A DNA stretch of 64,000 bases from Flavobacterium sp. KMS (GCF_000813005.1 NZ_JSYP01000003.1:248001-312000); one strand, 5' to 3'; positions 8,997 through 19,027 are shown, counted from the first letter of the stretch. Numbers and translations: made by a program. Notes: a model not told the origin generated them from the letters alone.

Positions 8997-9785
8997 CTAT
9001 TTAAAAGTGAAATAATCAACTAAATTTAGGGTTCCGTCTACTCCCGAAAATGCTCCGTTTGCATCCTTTTTTTCATCTAGTATAATTAATCGTGATTTAT
9101 TTACAGACATGGTCATCATAACAGTAACTTTCTTTCCTGTAATGTAAGATTCTGTTGTGCCATGTTTTACAAGTTCCATTATGATTGTAGGTGGCGAACT
9201 ATAAGGAAATTCGATAAACGGACTAAATTTATCTTTGTCAATATTCTCTACAACGCCTAGTACTTGTCCATTAATTTTACGGATAATCCCATCGAGTTTT
9301 CCTTCGTAGCCACTATTAGAATATTTATTTTTGGTTGGGAAAATAAATTTAAAGCCACTATTACTTGGTTTGCTTAATACACCTGGTTTTATCGATGTAA
9401 TTTTATCAATCCAAATGTTTTCTTTAGCAAAAAAGGAAACTGTATCGATAGGAATTTTAGAGTTAAAACGATAGGTATGCAATAATTCCTTTGTTAGTTT
9501 ATTTGTAAATTCTAAAGTCTTCTCATCTTTTCCGTAATAAACAAATTCATACTCTTTTTCGATTTTTTTTACAAAGGCGGTTTTCTTATCCTTACCTATC
9601 TCAATCAGTTTACCATTTGCGGTTATTTGGATAGAATCTGCCAAAGCGTTATACCCTACTATAACTACTTTTCCTGGTTGGTTGGTTTCATTGCTATAAT
9701 AAGGGGTTAGCTCATCATTGGCACAAGATCCAAAAAAAGCTATTGTAATCGTAAAAAATAATACTCTTGTTACTGTATTCTTCAT
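8997..9785 (-). CDS. Lipoprotein of unknown function
   Basis: The 262-residue product has an SPII signal with lipobox FFGSC (Cys21) followed by AND. The rest is beta-rich and polar, with no recognised catalytic motif. It has the look of Bacteroidota surface lipoproteins that lie behind TonB receptors. It is 42 bases upstream of the S41 peptidase gene and 60 bases downstream of the T9SS protein gene, so it belongs to the same transcriptional run. Function unknown. Confidence 0.65.
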   Translation of the reverse strand: MKNTVTRVLFFTITIAFFGSCANDELTPYYSNETNQPGKVVIVGYNALADSIQITANGKLIEIGKDKKTAFVKKIEKEYEFVYYGKDEKTLEFTNKLTKELLHTYRFNSKIPIDTVSFFAKENIWIDKITSIKPGVLSKPSNSGFKFIFPTKNKYSNSGYEGKLDGIIRKINGQVLGVVENIDKDKFSPFIEFPYSSPPTIIMELVKHGTTESYITGKKVTVMMTMSVNKSRLIILDEKKDANGAFSGVDGTLNLVDYFTFK

Positions 9786-9845
9786 ATTTGTTTTTTTATT
9801 GTAGAAACTCTGTTTATCTGAAAAGCGTGAAAACTTTATCTAATA

Positions 9846-10697
9846 TTATTTTTTAATGAATTTTAATTTTTTAGAAATGTTGTTATTGCTTACTAAAAGA
9901 AAATAAACACCTTGTGATAAATTATCAACTGCTATACCTTCTTCTTTGTATGGTGATGCTGCAACTAATATTCCGCTTGTATTATAAATTTTTAAAGTTG
10001 TTTTTTCATTCTTAAATTCTTCTCCTAATTCTAATTGTAAATTTTCCTGAACTGGGTTTTGTTTTAATTTGCAAACCTGTGCTTTTAATTCTGCTTCATC
10101 TACACCTAGTAATGATTGTGCAGTAACCGATATTTTATCAATTTCATATCCTATAAAACCAACCGCAGGGTTATTTGCTAAAGCAATATATACTGCTGGT
10201 TTACCTACAAATTGCGAAATATCTACTATATAATCTTTAAATTCTGCATCTTCAACCGTTGATCTGTTTAAGGTTACTGTACCTATAAGTGTAAAAGTTG
10301 CTGGGTCAGGAGAAGTAGATCCATATACAAATAAATCCTGATTGCCATCATAAATACTTGTTTGCGCATTTAGAACCAAGGAAATTTTTCCTGAATAAAA
10401 GGAAACATCTATAGCAGGAGATATAGCCAAATTGTCTTCATTAGTTTCTAATTGTCCTCCTGTTACAAAATCGATATTATAAGTTGCTAAAACATCAATA
10501 GTACCATCTACTCCACCTAAAGCATTATCCCATTTTAAATTTTTTTTGGCTTTCCAATTACTTCCATTTCCGTCTTTGTCCAATAAAGTCCAGTCTGAAG
10601 CATCAGCATCATCAAAATCATCTTCCCAAATTGTATATTGAGCAAATGATGTCCCTGTAACCATGATAAGTAATAATAAAAGTAGATTTTTTTTCAT
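9846..10697 (-). CDS. T9SS-exported protein with choice-of-anchor J-like domain
   Basis: The 283-residue product has a signal peptide (about 1-19). A jelly-roll domain of choice-of-anchor J type follows: IWEDDFDDADASDWTLLDKD, later a LATYNIDFVTGG strand, and VYIALANNP. The C-terminal T9SS type A sorting domain spans about 205-283 (NPVQENLQLEL, then IYNTSGILV, LSQGVYFLLV and KLKFIKK). The protein should therefore be moved to the cell surface or released. It follows a strong terminator-like hairpin, so it may be made at a different level from the two beta-helix lipoproteins upstream. Ligand unknown. Confidence 0.8.
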   Translation of the reverse strand: MKKNLLLLLLIMVTGTSFAQYTIWEDDFDDADASDWTLLDKDGNGSNWKAKKNLKWDNALGGVDGTIDVLATYNIDFVTGGQLETNEDNLAISPAIDVSFYSGKISLVLNAQTSIYDGNQDLFVYGSTSPDPATFTLIGTVTLNRSTVEDAEFKDYIVDISQFVGKPAVYIALANNPAVGFIGYEIDKISVTAQSLLGVDEAELKAQVCKLKQNPVQENLQLELGEEFKNEKTTLKIYNTSGILVAASPYKEEGIAVDNLSQGVYFLLVSNNNISKKLKFIKK

Positions 10698-10715
10698 TTT
10701 TTTAGTTTTTTAAAA

Positions 10716-10742
10716 ACATGGGCAGTTTAATACTGCCCATGT
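10716..10742 (-). terminator. Strong hairpin between beta-helix lipoprotein and T9SS gene
   Basis: ACATGGGCAGT and ACTGCCCATGT form an 11-base perfect stem with a 5-base loop. On the minus strand the stem is followed by a run of T. It lies 28 bases past the stop of the lipoprotein gene at 10770, and could be a terminator or a 3-prime stabiliser inside the operon. Confidence 0.75.
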
Positions 10743-10769
10743 AGAGTTTTAATAATTAACCTAATGCAA

Positions 10770-12071
10770 TTAAAAATTTGCAAACTTTGTCCAAGTACCA
10801 GTCCAGTTAGATTCAGTTTTGAATGCACCTGTATTACCTGTAAAGTTTAACGTTCCATCATTAAAGAATGGTTGGCTAAGAGCCCATTTTGTAGCTGGAT
10901 CTGCTATAGAAGTACTTGTACCTGCACCAGTAATAGTTGTTCCTACTGGTAATAATGGGTTATCAAATCCGTGGATTGATATTCTTAAGTACGAAGAACC
11001 AGTTGGAACTGAAGGAGATTCCCAGTTGATACCTCTGTTGTATCCTGTAACTGTAACATCAGTAAGGCTTATGTTACCTGCTCTACGTACGTGAATAGCG
11101 TTTTCGTATAAATCTGCTACTGTATTAGAGCTAACTCCGATAATTGATAATTGAGAAATAACAGGACGTGTAATAATTGGAGTAATTGCTCCTGTAGCAT
11201 TGTTGTCTAATTCTATACCATTAGAATCTGGTTTTCCTCCGCTTAAACTGTGAGTTGAATTACTATCAGCAATAGCAATAGCTTTTGTGATCTTTCCAGT
11301 GTAACCAAAATCGAAATCGAAGTTGTCATCATCTGGTGCAAATGAAACTAAGTGACTAGCATCTACTTTACCACCAAAGAATTCAAATGAATCATCTTTA
11401 CCGTATGATACCTGGATGTGATCAACTACAGTTCCGCTACCTACTCCAGCAAGTGTAAGACCGTTAATTTCAACATCTGTATCTAAGATACGTCCTGCAA
11501 ATTCGATACGTACATAGTTTAAAGCACCTGCACTATGAGCATTATTTGTACCTCCGTAATAGAATTCAGCAAAATTTGACTGATCGTCTAAACCTTCAAC
11601 GATATTAGTAACTGAACCAGTGTTAACTTCTGCATCTCCTAAAAGTACTATACCTCCAAAATCTCCAGGAAGTGCTGTAGTATTTGCATTACCATCTAAT
11701 AAATTATAGCTTGTAAAAACTACTGGAGCAGTTGCAGTTCCCTGCGCATCGATTTGTCCAGTTTTTGTAATTACAAGTACTCCTGTAGCTACACCAGCAG
11801 CAAGTGGTTTAGCTTTAATATAAGTACCTGCCTGTATAGTAAGTTTAGCACCGCCCTTTACAGTAATAACTCCATCAATTTCCCATACTCTGTCGTTTGT
11901 CCAAGTAGTATTGGTTGTTATAGCACCACTTACCGTTTGAACTGCTGCTGGATATCCTGTGTAATCTGCTCCAGAAGCTTTCATAGAAAAAGAAGAATCT
12001 GTAGATGAATCATCATTTTGGCAAGAGCTCACAACTAGAGCTACCATTGCGAATAGAAAAAATTTTTTCAT
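10770..12071 (-). CDS. Right-handed beta-helix surface lipoprotein, paralogue 1
   Basis: The 433-residue protein has an SPII signal ending VVSSC (Cys17) and a short acidic, Ser-rich linker. The rest is Gly/Asn/Thr-rich repeats typical of a right-handed parallel beta-helix (VWEIDGVITVKGGAKLTIQA; DHIQVSYGKDDSFEFFGG). It is closely related along its whole length to the protein at 12541-13842, so the pair arose by duplication. Both follow the STN-type TonB receptor. The role is probably binding of a macromolecule at the cell surface, in place of a SusD, but nothing in the sequence names the ligand. Confidence 0.75.
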   Translation of the reverse strand: MKKFFLFAMVALVVSSCQNDDSSTDSSFSMKASGADYTGYPAAVQTVSGAITTNTTWTNDRVWEIDGVITVKGGAKLTIQAGTYIKAKPLAAGVATGVLVITKTGQIDAQGTATAPVVFTSYNLLDGNANTTALPGDFGGIVLLGDAEVNTGSVTNIVEGLDDQSNFAEFYYGGTNNAHSAGALNYVRIEFAGRILDTDVEINGLTLAGVGSGTVVDHIQVSYGKDDSFEFFGGKVDASHLVSFAPDDDNFDFDFGYTGKITKAIAIADSNSTHSLSGGKPDSNGIELDNNATGAITPIITRPVISQLSIIGVSSNTVADLYENAIHVRRAGNISLTDVTVTGYNRGINWESPSVPTGSSYLRISIHGFDNPLLPVGTTITGAGTSTSIADPATKWALSQPFFNDGTLNFTGNTGAFKTESNWTGTWTKFANF

Positions 12072-12540
12072 AAATAATTTAATTATTGCTATATTTGCCG
12101 CTATTACAATCTAGGCCTTTGGAGAGAGCAGCAAAATATCTTTCCTCAGGTCTTTCTCTTTTTTGGTAAAGATTTTTTTATAATTTCCCCGCTTTACCAT
12201 CGGATTTTGTACCTACTATTTACTTCTTTTGCTCTTAGGATTTTTTACCGCAACAAAAGGTTATCTTTCCATTCTTTTAAAATTTTATTATCCAAAATTG
12301 TAAAAGACCTTATTAAGTATTTCGTTATTTTTTGTGCTTAATGCATTAAAGCAAAAAATCAAATTCAATACTTACAACTACTTATATTAGATTTTGAAAA
12401 ACCAAAATATCATGCCAGATTTTATTGTTAACGGTTTCTTAATATTCAGTGATTTTAATGTAATACTCTACTTTATATTGTGAATTATAATTAATTGACA
12501 ATGAGTGTATTAATAATTCGTAAGAATACTTTTTATGAAA
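12072..12540. other. Gap of 469 bases with a conserved hairpin
   Basis: The gap between the two beta-helix paralogues has no supported gene. Its left end carries a hairpin (12091-12139) that matches one upstream of the other paralogue. The remainder is T-rich on the plus strand and appears non-coding. A promoter for the downstream paralogue may lie here. Confidence 0.55.
12091..12139 (-). promoter_or_regulatory. Conserved stem-loop upstream of paralogue 1
   Basis: ATATTTGCCGCT at 12091-12102 pairs with AGCAGCAAAATAT at 12127-12139, with one bulge and one G-U or mismatch. The same arms occur at 13858-13908 upstream of the other paralogue. It lies about 20-70 bases ahead of the start codon, so it would be in the leader or intercistronic RNA. 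Confidence 0.5.
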
Positions 12541-13842
12541 TTAAAAATTTACAAACTTGGTCCAAGTGTTTGTCCAGACAGCTTCTGTTTTAAATGCTCC
12601 TGTTGCGCCTGCAAAATTTAATGTTCCATTGTTAAAGAAAGGCTGTAGAAGGTTCCATTTTGTAGCTGGATCTACTACAGAAGTACTAGAACCTATGCCG
12701 GGAATAGTTGTTCCTACTGGCAATATTGGATTATCAAATCCGTGGATAGAAATTCTTAAATAAGAAGAATTGCTAGGAACTGAAGGAGATTCCCAGTTAA
12801 TACCTCTGTTGTATCCTGTAACGGTAACATCTGTAAGGCTTATTTCTCCTAATCGACGCACATGTATAGCGTTTTCGTATAAATCTGCTACTGTATTAGA
12901 GCTAACTCCAATAATAGACATTTGTGAAATAACCGGACGTGTAATAAGCGCTGTAGCTTGACCATTTGGATTGTTATCTAATTCGATTCCATTAGAATCA
13001 GGTTTTCCACCACTTTGACTCAGATAAGTATCACTGTTGGCAATTGCAATTGCTTTTATGATTTTTCCTGTATATCCCAAATTAAAATCAAAATTATCAT
13101 CATAAGCTGCAAAAGCGACTAAATGACTTGCATTTACCGTTCCTCCAAAAAATTCAAAATTATCATCTTTGGAATAAGATACCTGAACATGATCTACTAT
13201 AGTACTGCTGCCTACCCCTGCAAAAGTCAATGCACTTAATCCTAAATTTTCATCTAAAAGTCTTCCTGCAAATTCGATTCGTACATAATTTAAAGCTCCT
13301 GAATTGTGTAAATCATTTGTTCCTCCATAATAAAAATCAGCCGAAATAGGTTGGTCATTTAGTCCTTCGACAATATTTGTAGTAGAGAAATTATTAATTC
13401 TAGCATCTCCTAATAGTATTACACCTCCAAAATCACCAGGAAGTGCTGTAGTATTTGCATTGCCATCTAATAAATTATAACTTGTAAAAATTACCGGAGC
13501 TGTTGCTGTTCCCTGTACATCAATTCTCCCTGTTTTAGTAATAAGGAGTATTCCTGTTGCTACATAACTACCTAAAAATTTTGCTTTAATAAATGTACCT
13601 GCTTCAATGGTTAAAATTGCTCCATTTTTTACAGTAACTATTCCGCTAATTTCCCACACTCTGTCGTTTGTCCAAGTAGTATTGGTTGTAATAGCGCCAC
13701 TTACTGTTTGCACCGTTGCTGGATATCCTGTATAATCTGCTTCAGAAGCTTTCATAGAAAATGAAGAATCAACAGCAGAATCATCCTTTTGGCAAGAGCT
13801 CACCGATAGAGCTACCATTGCACATAAAAGTAGTTTTTTCAT
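12541..13842 (-). CDS. Right-handed beta-helix surface lipoprotein, paralogue 2
   Basis: This 433-residue protein has the same length as its neighbour at 10770-12071 and matches it throughout. The SPII signal ends LSVSSC (Cys17). Beta-helix repeats follow, including VWEISGIVTVKNGAILTIEA and DHVQVSYSKDDNFEFFGG. It lies 94 bases downstream of the STN-type TonB receptor, the place where a SusD-like partner is usually found, so it probably works with that receptor at the surface. Substitutions are scattered and there is no frameshift, so both copies look functional. Confidence 0.75.
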   Translation of the reverse strand: MKKLLLCAMVALSVSSCQKDDSAVDSSFSMKASEADYTGYPATVQTVSGAITTNTTWTNDRVWEISGIVTVKNGAILTIEAGTFIKAKFLGSYVATGILLITKTGRIDVQGTATAPVIFTSYNLLDGNANTTALPGDFGGVILLGDARINNFSTTNIVEGLNDQPISADFYYGGTNDLHNSGALNYVRIEFAGRLLDENLGLSALTFAGVGSSTIVDHVQVSYSKDDNFEFFGGTVNASHLVAFAAYDDNFDFNLGYTGKIIKAIAIANSDTYLSQSGGKPDSNGIELDNNPNGQATALITRPVISQMSIIGVSSNTVADLYENAIHVRRLGEISLTDVTVTGYNRGINWESPSVPSNSSYLRISIHGFDNPILPVGTTIPGIGSSTSVVDPATKWNLLQPFFNNGTLNFAGATGAFKTEAVWTNTWTKFVNF

Positions 13843-13857
13843 AAAAGTATATTTATT

Positions 13858-13908
13858 AGATATTTGCCGCTCTTAAAATCAAACCTTAGAAAGAGCAGCA
13901 AAATATCT
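13858..13908 (-). promoter_or_regulatory. Conserved stem-loop upstream of paralogue 2
   Basis: AGATATTTGCCGCTCTT pairs with AAGAGCAGCAAAATATCT, with one bulge and one mismatch and a 16-base loop. It lies between the stop of the TonB receptor and the start of the lipoprotein and is shared with 12091-12139. A role in differential expression or mRNA stability is inferred. Confidence 0.55.
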
Positions 13909-13936
13909 TTCTTTAATTTTTATATAAAAACCTCAC

Positions 13937-16900
13937 TTAAAACGAATAATTAACTGATACGCTTATTGTTCTGCCGCTCCATGCTTTAAAAATAACCTGA
14001 TCTATATCTTCGTCGTATTTCTTTGTAGCATTGGCTCCCAGACTAAATTGATCTCTTGGATTAGAGCCATTAGGAACTTCTTCTATATGCGAATAACTGT
14101 TTGCATTATTATAGGTTTGGATCCCTATATCAAACATGTTTTTCATACTGCATTTTACTTCCAGATTTTTTTCTTTAAAAAACTTATAACTTACCTGAGC
14201 ATCTGTTACAGAATAAGGCATTCTGATTTCTTCTTTAGAATAATCAAATCCTACCAAAATATATTGATCTCCAATAGCATTGTGTCTTATGCTAAATCCC
14301 ATTCTATCCCCCACATAATCCAATCCTAAATTATAGGTATAAGGTGATTGTCCGTAAAGTGGTCTATTAGCCTCATAGAGTCCGCCTTCACCATCTAAAC
14401 GCACGTATGAAGTTACTTTTGTATTATTAAAAGAAGCATTTCCTGAGATGAATAATTTTTCTAAAATTGGTCCTTCTCCTAAAAAAGTAAGATTTTTATA
14501 AAATTCTGCTTCTATCCCCCAAAGCTTGGCATTATAAGAATTAAGATTATAAATAATACCAGAGTTTCCGTTTATAGTTCCGATAGATTCTATAGGATCA
14601 TCGATGTTTTTATGGTAAACTCCAAAGGATAATACTTCTCCTCCTGATGGAAACCACTCTAGTTTTAAATCATAATTATTAGAGACACTAGAAATCATTC
14701 CTGCCGACCAGTTAAGAATCTTGGCTGAGCGAATAGGATCATAATATGGTGTACCAACTCGTTCTGCAAATTGCGGACGCAAAACAGATTTGTTGTACCC
14801 TACTCTAACATTCATTTTATTGGTTGGACTGATTGTTAAACTAGCCGATGGTAAAAATTGCCATTTTTTGTCTTCTTTTTTTAAGATGAAAACATCCGGA
14901 GTTTCAAGCTGATTTGATACTTCATCGTAAATGTAACTTTCGGCTCTGGCTCCCCAAACTAATCTTATATAACTACCTATTTTATTATCGAGCATTAAAT
15001 AAGGGGAATGGACTTTTACATTTCCTTCGTATTTATCTCCATATTTACCATAATCTTCCCAACCAAAACCTCCATAATAATATTTTGATCCGTTTAGAAA
15101 CTCCGAAAGTGGCTCATAAATAAAGGCTCTATTTGCTGTACCTTGTCCTACAGCTACTAATTTGGCCGATTTTTGCTGATTTGTTGCCGTTTTGTATGTT
15201 CCGAAATAACCTGCTTTAATATCATTTTTGCTTATTTCGCCAAGATCAAAAGAATAATCCAGATTGATTGCCCAGTTGTAATCCGTTTCATCATTGGTAT
15301 AATTATCTCTACTAAAAGGGAATCTTCCGCCACTATTATAAGCTTCATGATAAACCAATTCATCATCTCCTACTTTCTTGCGGTATGTTTCTAGAAAAGT
15401 AGCGTCTTTTGTATCTTTAGTCAAATTACTAAAAGCTGCATACCAGTTGATTTCTAATTTATCAAAACGATGATTTCCTTCTATTTTATTTTGGATAAAA
15501 GTTTGATAAACAGGATAACTAGTTTCGGTTGTACTAGGAAGATCTGATCCATCTAAAATTTCAGGAATCGCATCGCCTTTATCCCAACCCGTAATTTGAT
15601 TTAACTGATTGTTATAAATATGCATAGCGGTATTACGGGAAGTAATTTTATGATTCCCGAGCTGAATTGCTGCATTAAACATTCCTCCCAAAGTGGAATT
15701 GTAATTGTAATTTGCTCCTGAGTTTTTAAAACCAAATTTTTCAAAAATAGAATATTGTTTTCCTCCTGTTCCTTCTTGAGAAAACCGTGTATTAGTATGG
15801 AATCTACCTCTTTCTGTGTGTTCTATCTCTAATTTTTCTTGTGTATTTTTAAAAAGTAATGAACCTACAAATCCCCATTTATTATTGTCTTTTAGGTTAT
15901 AAGATCGTCCCAAGGCAAATTGTAATGTAGTTCCTGGTGCCCCATACGTTTTGTAGGTAGTAAAATTATCCTCGGTAAATTTTTTAGACTGTTCTATAAA
16001 TGGTCCAGATGTGGCTTGATTTATTGGTACTTCTAGTGGTAACATATCAGGATAATCACGTCTTCCATCATCAAAACCTAGATAATCATAATCTCCTTCT
16101 TGTTTGGTAAGTCTTTCTTTAAATGCGCTTCGGCTGTTATATGATGTACTTACCGAAAAACTTGTAAAATCTTCTTTAGGAATATCTTTTGTTTTTATCT
16201 CGACATATCCTCCTGCAAAATTGGCATACATATCTGGTGTTGCCGATTTACTTACTACAATACTCTCTACCATAGCAGTTGGGATAATATCAAAAGAGAA
16301 ATTTTGTTGATAAGCATCTGTACTTGGTAACGTGATTCCGTCCATAACGGCTTGGTTCCAACGTTCTCCCATAGAGCGAACTACAACATATTTATTATCA
16401 ATTGTTGTTACACCCGTAATACGTTTAAGCGAACTACCAACATCTTTATCTGGTGTTCTTGCTATTTGTTCTGCAGAAATTCCATCAGAGAATTGTGCTG
16501 CTTTTTTTTGTTGCAATAACATTCCCTGAACAGATGCTGTTGCTTGTTTGTAGTTTTGTATAATTACTACTTCATCTAGAGATTGTGCGTCTTCTTTTAA
16601 GGAAACGACCAAAGGAGTCTCACCGCCCTCGGTAACTTTTACGCCAGTAATTTTTTGTGATTGAAACGATATTACACTAATTTCTACAGTGTATTCACCA
16701 GGCTCAAGTTCTGCTACATAATTTCCGTCTATGTCTGATTGTACGCCTAAATTGGCTTCGATAACTTTTATATTAGCTCCTGGCAGCGAAAGTCCGTTTA
16801 CATCAACAACTTTACCTACGATTTTCCCCTTCTTTTTTTTTTTGCTCGCGTCTTTCCTGTTTACGGCTATATTATTTTCATTTCTTCTGAAATTTAGATT

Positions 16901-17167
16901 TGTCTGATTTTGTAAATCATTTAAAATTTCATCAATTGTAACATTTTCTTTTTTTAGTGTAACTAATGGTAAGCTTAGATCTAAATCTTTTTGATAAATG
17001 AATTGATATGGTGTTCTGGATTTTAAATTATCAATAATTTTTTGTGGTGTAGAGTTTTTAAAATCAACCGAAACTGTTCCGGTTTGTGAGTAAATAATGT
17101 TTGTTCCGAAGAATAATCCGAAAAACAAAATCCAAATGGCAAATTGCCTGGAGTAATCATTGTTCAT
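13937..17167 (-). CDS. TonB-dependent transducer receptor with STN domain
   Basis: The 1076-residue receptor has a signal peptide (about 1-28) and an STN domain at about 30-100 (VSVDFKNSTPQKIIDNLKSR), a linker with a KKKKKGK run, and a carboxypeptidase-like domain at about 115-200 (VDVNGLSLPGANIKV). The plug spans about 215-335 (TPDKDVGSSLKRITGVTTID; VVVRSMGERWNQAVMDGITL), and a barrel ends in VSVNYSF. STN domains touch the anti-sigma factor in the periplasm. The FecR and ECF sigma genes lie directly upstream, so this receptor both imports and reports its ligand. No SusD gene follows; a beta-helix lipoprotein does. Confidence 0.9.
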   Translation of the reverse strand: MNNDYSRQFAIWILFFGLFFGTNIIYSQTGTVSVDFKNSTPQKIIDNLKSRTPYQFIYQKDLDLSLPLVTLKKENVTIDEILNDLQNQTNLNFRRNENNIAVNRKDASKKKKKGKIVGKVVDVNGLSLPGANIKVIEANLGVQSDIDGNYVAELEPGEYTVEISVISFQSQKITGVKVTEGGETPLVVSLKEDAQSLDEVVIIQNYKQATASVQGMLLQQKKAAQFSDGISAEQIARTPDKDVGSSLKRITGVTTIDNKYVVVRSMGERWNQAVMDGITLPSTDAYQQNFSFDIIPTAMVESIVVSKSATPDMYANFAGGYVEIKTKDIPKEDFTSFSVSTSYNSRSAFKERLTKQEGDYDYLGFDDGRRDYPDMLPLEVPINQATSGPFIEQSKKFTEDNFTTYKTYGAPGTTLQFALGRSYNLKDNNKWGFVGSLLFKNTQEKLEIEHTERGRFHTNTRFSQEGTGGKQYSIFEKFGFKNSGANYNYNSTLGGMFNAAIQLGNHKITSRNTAMHIYNNQLNQITGWDKGDAIPEILDGSDLPSTTETSYPVYQTFIQNKIEGNHRFDKLEINWYAAFSNLTKDTKDATFLETYRKKVGDDELVYHEAYNSGGRFPFSRDNYTNDETDYNWAINLDYSFDLGEISKNDIKAGYFGTYKTATNQQKSAKLVAVGQGTANRAFIYEPLSEFLNGSKYYYGGFGWEDYGKYGDKYEGNVKVHSPYLMLDNKIGSYIRLVWGARAESYIYDEVSNQLETPDVFILKKEDKKWQFLPSASLTISPTNKMNVRVGYNKSVLRPQFAERVGTPYYDPIRSAKILNWSAGMISSVSNNYDLKLEWFPSGGEVLSFGVYHKNIDDPIESIGTINGNSGIIYNLNSYNAKLWGIEAEFYKNLTFLGEGPILEKLFISGNASFNNTKVTSYVRLDGEGGLYEANRPLYGQSPYTYNLGLDYVGDRMGFSIRHNAIGDQYILVGFDYSKEEIRMPYSVTDAQVSYKFFKEKNLEVKCSMKNMFDIGIQTYNNANSYSHIEEVPNGSNPRDQFSLGANATKKYDEDIDQVIFKAWSGRTISVSVNYSF

Positions 17168-17340
17168 AATTGATAATTGTTAGTTTGTTATTGGTATTTT
17201 TTTTTAAGATGAAATTTTGGGTTAATATTTTTATAAAATTTTAATGGTTCCCTAGCAGCTAGCCATTAAATCCCCTTTTTTTGATTTAATGCTGCTGTAT
17301 TCTTTTTATTAAAGCGTATTGTGAAAAATCTATAGAACGA

Positions 17341-18189
17341 TTACCTACTAATGAGATAGGCATCTTTATCAGTCGATCTGATTTTAATTTCTAGAGCAAA
17401 AGCAATAGTTTGGAGCATTTCGTAAAATCCTTGTCGGGTATCGAGAGTTCCCTCTATTTTAAGATTTTTCAGATTTTCATCCAGATAATTTACAGTAAAA
17501 TTATGGTCGAGTTTTAGTTTCTCTATAACTTGTGCGAGGGTTAATCCATCTACATAAATTAAAACCTTTTTCCATTCTGGTTCAAGTAAAGTAGTTTTTT
17601 GCTTTTCTATTTTTGCGTCAGCATTATTATAGATCGCCTTATCCCCTCTTACCAGGAAAACAACATTTTCATTACTTTCCACTTTTACCTTTCCAGTCCT
17701 TACATTTACCTGAGGTTCCTTGTTAGTATAAGAACTAATATTAAAGGATGTACCAAGAACAGTTGTTTTTATAGCACCCGAAGTAATTACAAAAGGTCGT
17801 GATACATCTCTTTTTACTTCAAAAAAAGCTTCACCTGTAAGTTTTACTGCTCTTTCATTTTCGGCAAATTCAGTTGGATATTCTATTAAAGTGTTTTGGT
17901 TTAGCCATACGCGAGTTCCATCAGGTAAACATATCAGGCGTATATCTTTGCTAAATGTTTTTGTAGAAGTAATTGCGATTGCCTTATTATGCGATGGCGC
18001 AAAAAACTGATATCCGGTAAAAGACATGATTATTACTGCACACGCTGCTGCAACCCAATTATAAAAGCTTTTGTATTTATTAATTGTAACGTTCTGAATG
18101 TTATCCCACATTCGGGATGTAATTTGGTCAGGAAGAATACCTCTATTTGGTATTGCGTTCCATTCTTCTTTTAATCTTTTAGATTTCAT
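17341..18189 (-). CDS. FecR-family anti-sigma factor
   Basis: The 282-residue protein has a cytoplasmic N-terminal part (about 1-40), one membrane helix (about 43-63) and a periplasmic FecR domain (about 75-185, with DGTRVWLNQNTLIEYP and GEAFFEVKRD). A C-terminal DUF4974-like domain covers about 205-282 (LTLAQVIEKLKLDHNFTVNY). It should hold the sigma factor at 18416-18994 inactive until the STN domain of the receptor at 13937 signals ligand binding. The order sigma, anti-sigma, receptor is the standard one. Confidence 0.92.
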   Translation of the reverse strand: MKSKRLKEEWNAIPNRGILPDQITSRMWDNIQNVTINKYKSFYNWVAAACAVIIMSFTGYQFFAPSHNKAIAITSTKTFSKDIRLICLPDGTRVWLNQNTLIEYPTEFAENERAVKLTGEAFFEVKRDVSRPFVITSGAIKTTVLGTSFNISSYTNKEPQVNVRTGKVKVESNENVVFLVRGDKAIYNNADAKIEKQKTTLLEPEWKKVLIYVDGLTLAQVIEKLKLDHNFTVNYLDENLKNLKIEGTLDTRQGFYEMLQTIAFALEIKIRSTDKDAYLISR

Positions 18190-18415
18190 TACAATTAAGT
18201 TTACTATTGAAAATTATACATGAATTTTATCAATTCAATTACATTAGATTCCTAGTCGGGTAAATATCATGGGGTGATATTACTATTAACGTTTTCTTAA
18301 TCTAAGTAACCATTTGAGGGGTGTTTATTTGATGGTAAAAAACAGAAAAATTCAAAAACAAAAGAAAAAAAGAGCTGGTAACAAGTATTGTATAGGGAGA
18401 AAATCTGAAATTGTA

Positions 18416-18994
18416 TTATACCATCAAACTTGGTTGACTTATAAAGAATAAAGCAAACCAGTACAGTTCATGATTGTGTACTGAATTCTTTTTAAGAAAT
18501 TGTAAGGTCTTAGAGATTTGGTTAGCAACGGCGCTTGGCGACATATCCATCTCTACGGCAATTTCTTTATAACTAAGGTCTTCAAATTTATGGAGATTGA
18601 AGATTTTCCTTCTTTTAGGAGGGATTTTATTTAGGAGATATTCTATTTTTTCAAGCTTGGAGCTTATATCATCTTCTGTTTCGGATGCACTATCGAGTTC
18701 TTTAATTAACTGGTCATTTTCTACAGAAAAGATTCTGTTTTGTTTTTTATACCATTTCGAAATTTCCTGTTTTGAGCTTTTAAATAGGATGGCTTCCATA
18801 CTTACATTTGGATCTAGTTTGGTTCTATATTTCCAAAGATGTATGAATACGTTTTGTGTCACATCTTCAGAATCTGCAAGCTGCGACGTATATTTTTTTA
18901 TAAAACAAAAAACTTTATAATGATATAGATCATAAATTTCTTTGAAGCAGGAATCATCTCCCTCTCTTAACCTTATTACTAAATTAGAACTCAT
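18416..18994 (-). CDS. FecI-like ECF sigma-70 factor
   Basis: The 192-residue protein carries sigma region 2 at about 10-75 (FKEIYDLYHYKVFCFIKKYT; DSEDVTQNVFIHLWKYR) and region 4 at about 115-170 (IPPKRRKIFNLHKFEDLSYK; IAVEMDMSPSAVANQISKTL). The length is normal for Bacteroidota ECF factors. It is the first gene of the run and is followed after 226 bases by its anti-sigma factor. It is expected to drive the receptor operon and possibly itself. Confidence 0.92.
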   Translation of the reverse strand: MSSNLVIRLREGDDSCFKEIYDLYHYKVFCFIKKYTSQLADSEDVTQNVFIHLWKYRTKLDPNVSMEAILFKSSKQEISKWYKKQNRIFSVENDQLIKELDSASETEDDISSKLEKIEYLLNKIPPKRRKIFNLHKFEDLSYKEIAVEMDMSPSAVANQISKTLQFLKKNSVHNHELYWFALFFISQPSLMV

Positions 18995-19027
18995 ATTGTA
19001 ATTTTAAATCGTTAAAGAAGACCCTTA

